Shown here: piece by piece, positions 60,801 to 64,000 of the stretch
How the letters are laid out: every line of letters starts with the position of its first letter
Numbering within the stretch: position 1 is the first letter of the stretch
NCBI GenBank assembly: GCA_947652855.1
Contig: CANTEO010000001.1
Coordinates: 84,663-148,662, forward strand
Length of the DNA: 64,000 nt
Direction: 5' to 3'
Source of the DNA: an uncultured Roseburia sp.
GTDB taxonomy: Bacteria; Bacillota; Clostridia; Lachnospirales; Lachnospiraceae
Notes under the pieces: generated by a model
Databases searched by the model: none
Seen by the model: only the letters and a program-made list of their open reading frames with translations
Told to the model about the DNA's origin: nothing
Made by a program: the position numbers and the translations under genes

Positions 60801-62528
60801 TGCGTGACGCTCGACCATCAGGGGGCCAATCGTTTTCCCGGAACCGGTCAGTTTTATGAGCGGTATGCCGACGGGTATTACCAGGACAGGGAGCTTAGCA
60901 AAAGGTTCCAAAATGGAAAAATTGAACTTCCGGTGAAGGAGAGGGAGGACGGCGCGCTCGCAGGCGGCGTCCGCAGGCAGAAATTCTTGGGCTATTACAC
61001 AAAGAGGAACGGAGCCGGGGATCAGGTGATTCAGTCAGACGGCTCAATGGTCTCTAATATCAACGGCATGGGCAGCTATCGGTATTTTCTTGCCGACACA
61101 ACGGTTTACGCCGATTGGGAGGACATGAAAGAAGTCCGTTTTTCGCCAAACCTTACAGAAGAAGACGAAGCGCTCTTAGGGACAGAAGGCGGCGGGCCGG
61201 TGCGCTGCCCGTCTGCGCGCTGGATAGCGAAGGGAGAGGGCGTCACGCTGTCTTATGAAGGCGCGTCTGTACGCAATGAGCTGTTTTCGGACGTATACCG
61301 TTTTTTGGGATGGAGCCTGACGCCGGAAATCGAAACGGAAGAGGAGATTGTCTTAAGTGAGGAAAAACGCGGCTGCCAGCTGTCGGGGGAGGATGACGTG
61401 ACGCTGTATGCGCAGTGGGATACCGGGTTTCGGGTCGCCTATATGGGAAATGGGCAGACGGCGGGAGACGACCGCATAGATGAGGCGGAACGGCTGACGG
61501 ATAGGTATGCGTTTCTGGAAAATGACAGTGAGGCGGATGGCTTTGTGAAAGAGGTTCAAAAGCAGGCGGTGGATCCGAATACGGGGCTTTTGGATGAGAA
61601 AGCGGAGCATCCTTACCAGAAGGCTGTCCCATGCCGCTTCATGGGCTATAGCCTGGCGAAAGAGCCGAATTGGCAGCGGAAAATGGACGTGTATGCGGCG
61701 CAGGAGGAAGAGATGCCGGGCAGCAAGCTCCTCTTGGCGGCGAAAAAGGCGGCGAAAGAAGGCGCGGGCGCGGGCCTGACCTTTGGAGGGCCGGAGCCTT
61801 TCTATGCCGGAATTCAGGAAGAGGGAGCAGGAAAGGATGACCCATTTGTCAACTTATATGCGGTTTGGGATCAATTTCCTGAAATTTTTGCAGCAGATCT
61901 GTATTTGCCGCTAAAGGATGCGCAGCAGGGAGCCGTGACGGAGGAATATTTGTTACAGCTTGCCGTCGCGACCGATGAAGAGCTAAAGTCAGATACGAAT
62001 CAAGAGGGCAGGATGAAGGCCGGTAAGGATGAGAAATTGGGAACGTCATTTACGATACCGGATTTTCAGCAGGAAGACTTTACGAAGGCTGAGGAGGAAA
62101 TGAGCCTGACGATTACCTATCAGGCGAAGGATCAGGCGGGAAGCGTGACGGAGGAGACGGTTCGGGTGTTCCTTGTGGACACGTCGCAGAAATCATACGA
62201 TGCCGGAACGGTCCGCTTTATTTCAGAGGAGTATTTGGATACGCTGAAGGAAAATTCTATTTGGAGGACGGGGGCGTTTGCCAGGAAATTAAAAACCGCC
62301 TTAAGCAACCAAAAGGCGGGGGAAGAATATACGGCGGTCACGCCGCTTCAAAAGGCGCTTGGCGTAAAGCCGGTACGTAAGGCCGGGAGCGGAGCATGGG
62401 ATCATGTGCAGGAGGTTTGGGAATTTTCCCATGAGGAGCTTGCAAAAATTCAAGCGCATATCAAAGAGACAGGCGTGGGCAAAGACCCCTCCGGCTTTTT
62501 GAACGCGTTTGGGCATTGCAGGAAATAA
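57825..62528 (+). CDS. Giant subtilisin-like surface protease with InlB-type repeats
   Basis: This protein of about 1567 residues begins with a signal peptide ('TACFLILFLWLAAMPVAG'). Residues about 205-430 are an S8 peptidase domain with the complete triad: D214 ('VLDTGYTG'), H244 ('ENGHGSAMA') and S391 ('GTSVAAAVVAA'). A long middle region contains Cys pairs ('CEACG'). From about residue 905 there are several Flg_new/InlB B-repeats ('VAYDGNGATSGEMEPQ', 'LYALWE', 'LYAQWD', 'NLYAVWDQF'). No LPXTG is seen. The start is TTG at 57825 with AAGGAGG 7 nt before. As last gene of a Tad-like operon it may be the surface effector or tip. Confidence 0.88.
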   Translation: MKERVTACFLILFLWLAAMPVAGSQDGEHEANVIQADGFEEFVDAAALAASEEGEDSVSEAGEEGPGQLWQSRRLLVKGGPNLDPFGAKRVIQGYGGLIILDYETQEQTKLAYDSLCALGVSVEVDSVYEVSGQTAKPHNQLTSADPKKGEGSRAPISLEEPAGAVTPDGPKRLGREMTVPDPAAKERNPSLFPPAGEGNAMTKPKGALVAVLDTGYTGNEKTGRIVDPVDLTASGSALDENGHGSAMANLILENTSEGVSVMPVKIADANGKTSSLRLYMGIQYAIEHGADVIGISMSAYLASNSMVVDEAVREARERGIFVVVSAGNLGKDVSDFSPANAKGAIAASAVQADGSFARYSNFGSAIGYCSYGKVWTHGADGEWTAPEGTSVAAAVVAAAIAEEKARQPLASYEEALLAIDRNVKDLGEAGRDDYYGKGLLTLPNVQAAGEEDGRQPEILTCDWRQMPVEEFNTVVGNASNLERRVFLAQLNEAEKEELLSKKTLFSEEVLYLEHSFDGEKTEDETFRMEGRLYDIVMSGPVSDEYEAQQKYHVFHYGKKDVSHIALDTAYNTKKAKIYCWMKQTDSDKENSGEYGILFRKGESAYQFLNCTSKIEDTDAPWDGTGNRVWRINVKQVSVEKPKDAAVLYDGELWKETGKLDGHDVKEHYWYIWNHQVKPASDARRQEAYGKGSNMVGSWHGGFWDLGNSDRTSGKKCGSGAVVTTVDIGSRDLAVDGKEGITYRLPLVTHKNTARKETVVDAKASCLKAGSSHVKTTYQCEACGTSWSKKGAATELARLAHDYKEKKAEDNAIANGKRWMECARDCEGTDVNGEFWQKDVQYLQPVRYWEMDENGNYPSDPSGTERETVYYAQGNMVPAWSRTPSKEHLTGRLAQFAAPGGASYHDVKVARKQYTVAYDGNGATSGEMEPQSVYFGQAFDLRENGFARIGYRFCGFSASKNGNAIETEGVKNLAAAHGDTVTLYALWEAEAICVTLDHQGANRFPGTGQFYERYADGYYQDRELSKRFQNGKIELPVKEREDGALAGGVRRQKFLGYYTKRNGAGDQVIQSDGSMVSNINGMGSYRYFLADTTVYADWEDMKEVRFSPNLTEEDEALLGTEGGGPVRCPSARWIAKGEGVTLSYEGASVRNELFSDVYRFLGWSLTPEIETEEEIVLSEEKRGCQLSGEDDVTLYAQWDTGFRVAYMGNGQTAGDDRIDEAERLTDRYAFLENDSEADGFVKEVQKQAVDPNTGLLDEKAEHPYQKAVPCRFMGYSLAKEPNWQRKMDVYAAQEEEMPGSKLLLAAKKAAKEGAGAGLTFGGPEPFYAGIQEEGAGKDDPFVNLYAVWDQFPEIFAADLYLPLKDAQQGAVTEEYLLQLAVATDEELKSDTNQEGRMKAGKDEKLGTSFTIPDFQQEDFTKAEEEMSLTITYQAKDQAGSVTEETVRVFLVDTSQKSYDAGTVRFISEEYLDTLKENSIWRTGAFARKLKTALSNQKAGEEYTAVTPLQKALGVKPVRKAGSGAWDHVQEVWEFSHEELAKIQAHIKETGVGKDPSGFLNAFGHCRK

Positions 62529-62581
62529 GCGTGCTGCATTTGATTCACTTTTCTGAAATGGATTCTGATTGAGGAGAACAG

Positions 62582-62609
62582 ACGGGCGGGATTGTCACCG
62601 CCCGTTTTT
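62582..62609 (+). terminator. Terminator of the Tad-like operon
   Basis: ACGGGCGG (62582-62589) pairs perfectly with CCGCCCGT (62598-62605) across an 8-nt loop, followed by TTTTT. It lies between convergent genes. Confidence 0.8.
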
Positions 62610-62643
62610 GGGAAAGCCGGATTGTGCCTGGACGCTGCTGAAA

Positions 62644-63924
62644 TTAGGTGGCGTCCGGTTCCTCAGACGCTTGCTCCGGCAGCTTCATGTAGATTTTCTC
62701 GATTCTGTTTTTGTCCATTTCCACCACCTTAAGCAGAATATCCTCATTTGTGACAATGATCTCATTTTTTTCTGGAAGATGGTCTAAAAGCCCGATCAGG
62801 TATCCCCCGATCGTGTCATAGTCCTCAGAATAAAAGGGGAGGCTTAGCTCGTCGCACAAATCGTTCAGGTTCATGGAGCCCTGAATAAAATACTCCCTTT
62901 CGTTGATCGGAAGGAGGGGGGCTTCTTCGTCCGCGTCGTATTCATCGTGAATCTCCCCGACAATTTCCTCCAGCAAATCCTCCAGCGTAATCATGCCCGC
63001 CGTTGCGCCGTACTCATCCAGCACGATAGCGATATTGATGGAATTCTGCTGCATTTCCAAAAAAAGCTCGGAAGTGTTTTTTTGCTCATACGTAAAATAT
63101 GGCTCGCGGATCAGGCCGCTGACCTGAAACTCTGATTTGTCCTCGCATAACAGCAGATCTTTGATATTCACGATTCCCGTGACGTTGTCCGTCGTCTCTT
63201 CATAAACCGGGAATCTGGTGAACTTTGATTCTTTAAAGACAGCCATCAGCCCGTCGTAAGAGCAGTCGGATTTGATGAACGTCATGTCGATTCTGGGAAT
63301 CATGATCTCTTTTGCCTGGGAGTCGCCAAAGTCAAACATATTGTTGATCATTTTATGCTCGGCGTTTTCTAAGACGCCGCTCTCATGCCCGACGTCCACG
63401 ATGGTTTTGAACTCCTCTTCCGTCATTGCCGCCTTTCCGGCTTCGGGGTTTACGCCAAGAAGCTTCAAAAAGCCCATGGAAAGCTGATTTACGATATAAA
63501 TGACCGGAGTTAAGACGTACATCAGCCCATAAATGAGGGAAGAATAGGCAAGGGAAATCTGGTCGGCATAAATCGTCGCAAGCGTCTTTGGCGATATTTC
63601 ACCGAATATCAGGATAAAAAGCGTCAGGATGCCGGTGGCGACGCCTGCGCCTACGCTGCCAAACAGACGGATGGCGAGCGTCGTGGCGATTGAAGATGCG
63701 GAAAGGTTCACGATGTTGTTCCCGATTAAGATTGCGCTAAGCATTTTATGCATATTGTCCGTGATTTTTAACACGCGTTTGGCTTTCTTGCTGCCGGATT
63801 GCGCCAGAGTGCGCATACGGATGCGGTTTGCTGTCGTAAATGCGGTTTCCGCAGAAGAGAAAAAAGCGGATAGCAATAAGAGGAGAAATAAAACGATCAA
63901 TTGCATGACAGAACCTGAACTCAA
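62644..63924 (-). CDS. CorC/HlyC-family (CNNM-like) membrane protein
   Basis: This 426-residue protein has an N-terminal DUF21 membrane domain (three to four helices within residues 1-200, 'SAFFSSAETAFTTANRIR'), a pair of CBS domains (about 205-330, 'IMIPRIDMTFIKSD', 'VTGIVNIKDLL') and a C-terminal CorC_HlyC domain with 'ALPFYSEDYDTIGGYLIG'-like sequence. Family members are linked to magnesium or cobalt export or resistance. The CBS pair probably binds adenine nucleotides. The TTG at 63924 has an AGGTGA site; an internal ATG at 63906 is an alternative start. No neighbouring gene suggests a special role. Confidence 0.92.
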   Translation of the reverse strand: MSSGSVMQLIVLFLLLLLSAFFSSAETAFTTANRIRMRTLAQSGSKKAKRVLKITDNMHKMLSAILIGNNIVNLSASSIATTLAIRLFGSVGAGVATGILTLFILIFGEISPKTLATIYADQISLAYSSLIYGLMYVLTPVIYIVNQLSMGFLKLLGVNPEAGKAAMTEEEFKTIVDVGHESGVLENAEHKMINNMFDFGDSQAKEIMIPRIDMTFIKSDCSYDGLMAVFKESKFTRFPVYEETTDNVTGIVNIKDLLLCEDKSEFQVSGLIREPYFTYEQKNTSELFLEMQQNSINIAIVLDEYGATAGMITLEDLLEEIVGEIHDEYDADEEAPLLPINEREYFIQGSMNLNDLCDELSLPFYSEDYDTIGGYLIGLLDHLPEKNEIIVTNEDILLKVVEMDKNRIEKIYMKLPEQASEEPDAT

Positions 63925-64000
63925 AAATAATCACCTGTGCTTTCTATGGTTTTGTTGGAACTAGCGGGCGTCCGGCGAAAAAACGCCGTGCCTGCTCTTC
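63925..64000 (-). other. Short upstream region of the CorC-like gene
   Basis: It holds the ribosome site of the CorC-like gene. No promoter can be placed with confidence before the window ends. GGCGTCCGGCG here also occurs near 18574. Confidence 0.4.

Noticed and set aside
1..64000. tRNA, rRNA, CRISPR arrays, insertion sequences or prophage genes
   Set aside because: Intergenic spaces are short and contain no cloverleaf, regular spacer-repeat array, transposase or phage structural gene that I can recognise.

Overview
The window looks like chromosomal DNA of an anaerobic Firmicute, most likely a Lachnospiraceae-type clostridium. This is inferred from roughly 50% G+C, strong AGGAGG ribosome sites with frequent TTG starts, TTGACA/TATAAT-type promoters, a CwlO/SleB-type wall hydrolase, FIST and degenerate HD-domain signalling proteins, and Flg_new/InlB-type repeats in a giant exported protein. 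I saw no rRNA, tRNA, CRISPR array or insertion sequence.

Layout. (1) 1-8448: the 3' part of a giant surface protein, with right-handed beta-helix modules followed by a 21-unit alternating stalk whose last copies are near-identical 396-bp DNA repeats. (2) 8598-22491: housekeeping and signalling genes: carB (minus strand), a hybrid histidine kinase, an ABC transporter pair, a degenerate HD-domain protein (minus strand), a wall hydrolase, and a FIST/chemoreceptor-like pair. (3) 22855-45998: nineteen tightly packed or overlapping plus-strand genes that appear to form one operon, closed by a terminator at 46033. (4) 46201-52534: a four-gene phosphonate operon with its own promoter. (5) 52618-62528: a Tad/type II secretion-like system with several tiny membrane proteins and a 1567-residue subtilisin-like protein. 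(6) 62644-63924: a CorC/HlyC-type membrane protein on the minus strand.

The large operon is the most interesting part. It encodes a 3-amino-3,6-dideoxysugar pathway (FdtA/FdtB type), a glycosyltransferase, a NeuB-cupin fusion and ThDP, radical SAM and Nudix enzymes. It also holds a private 2-oxoacid dehydrogenase set (fused E1, E3, lipoate ligase) whose 'E2' is a lipoyl domain plus E3-binding domain joined to a PglD-like hexapeptide acyltransferase, suggesting that an amino sugar is acylated directly from a lipoyl arm. Its distal part carries counterparts of all four enzymes of the Campylobacter jejuni cytidine-diphosphoramidate pathway (Cj1418, Cj1417, Cj1416, Cj1415) in the same transcriptional order, with a methyltransferase and two sulfotransferase-fold proteins that could be the transferases.

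Three nine-G homopolymers lie in this operon: between the -35 and -10 of its promoter, at the glycosyltransferase/ThDP-enzyme junction, and inside a sulfotransferase-like gene. Each is placed so that slippage would change expression or reading frame, so the operon looks phase-variable at three levels. The adjacent phosphonate operon (NTP-transferase/cytidylyltransferase/PEP mutase fusion, alcohol dehydrogenase, phosphonopyruvate decarboxylase) would make CMP-activated 2-hydroxyethylphosphonate. Together the two operons suggest a cell-surface glycan carrying unusual phosphorus and acyl decorations. Functions are read from motifs and gene context; no database search was possible.
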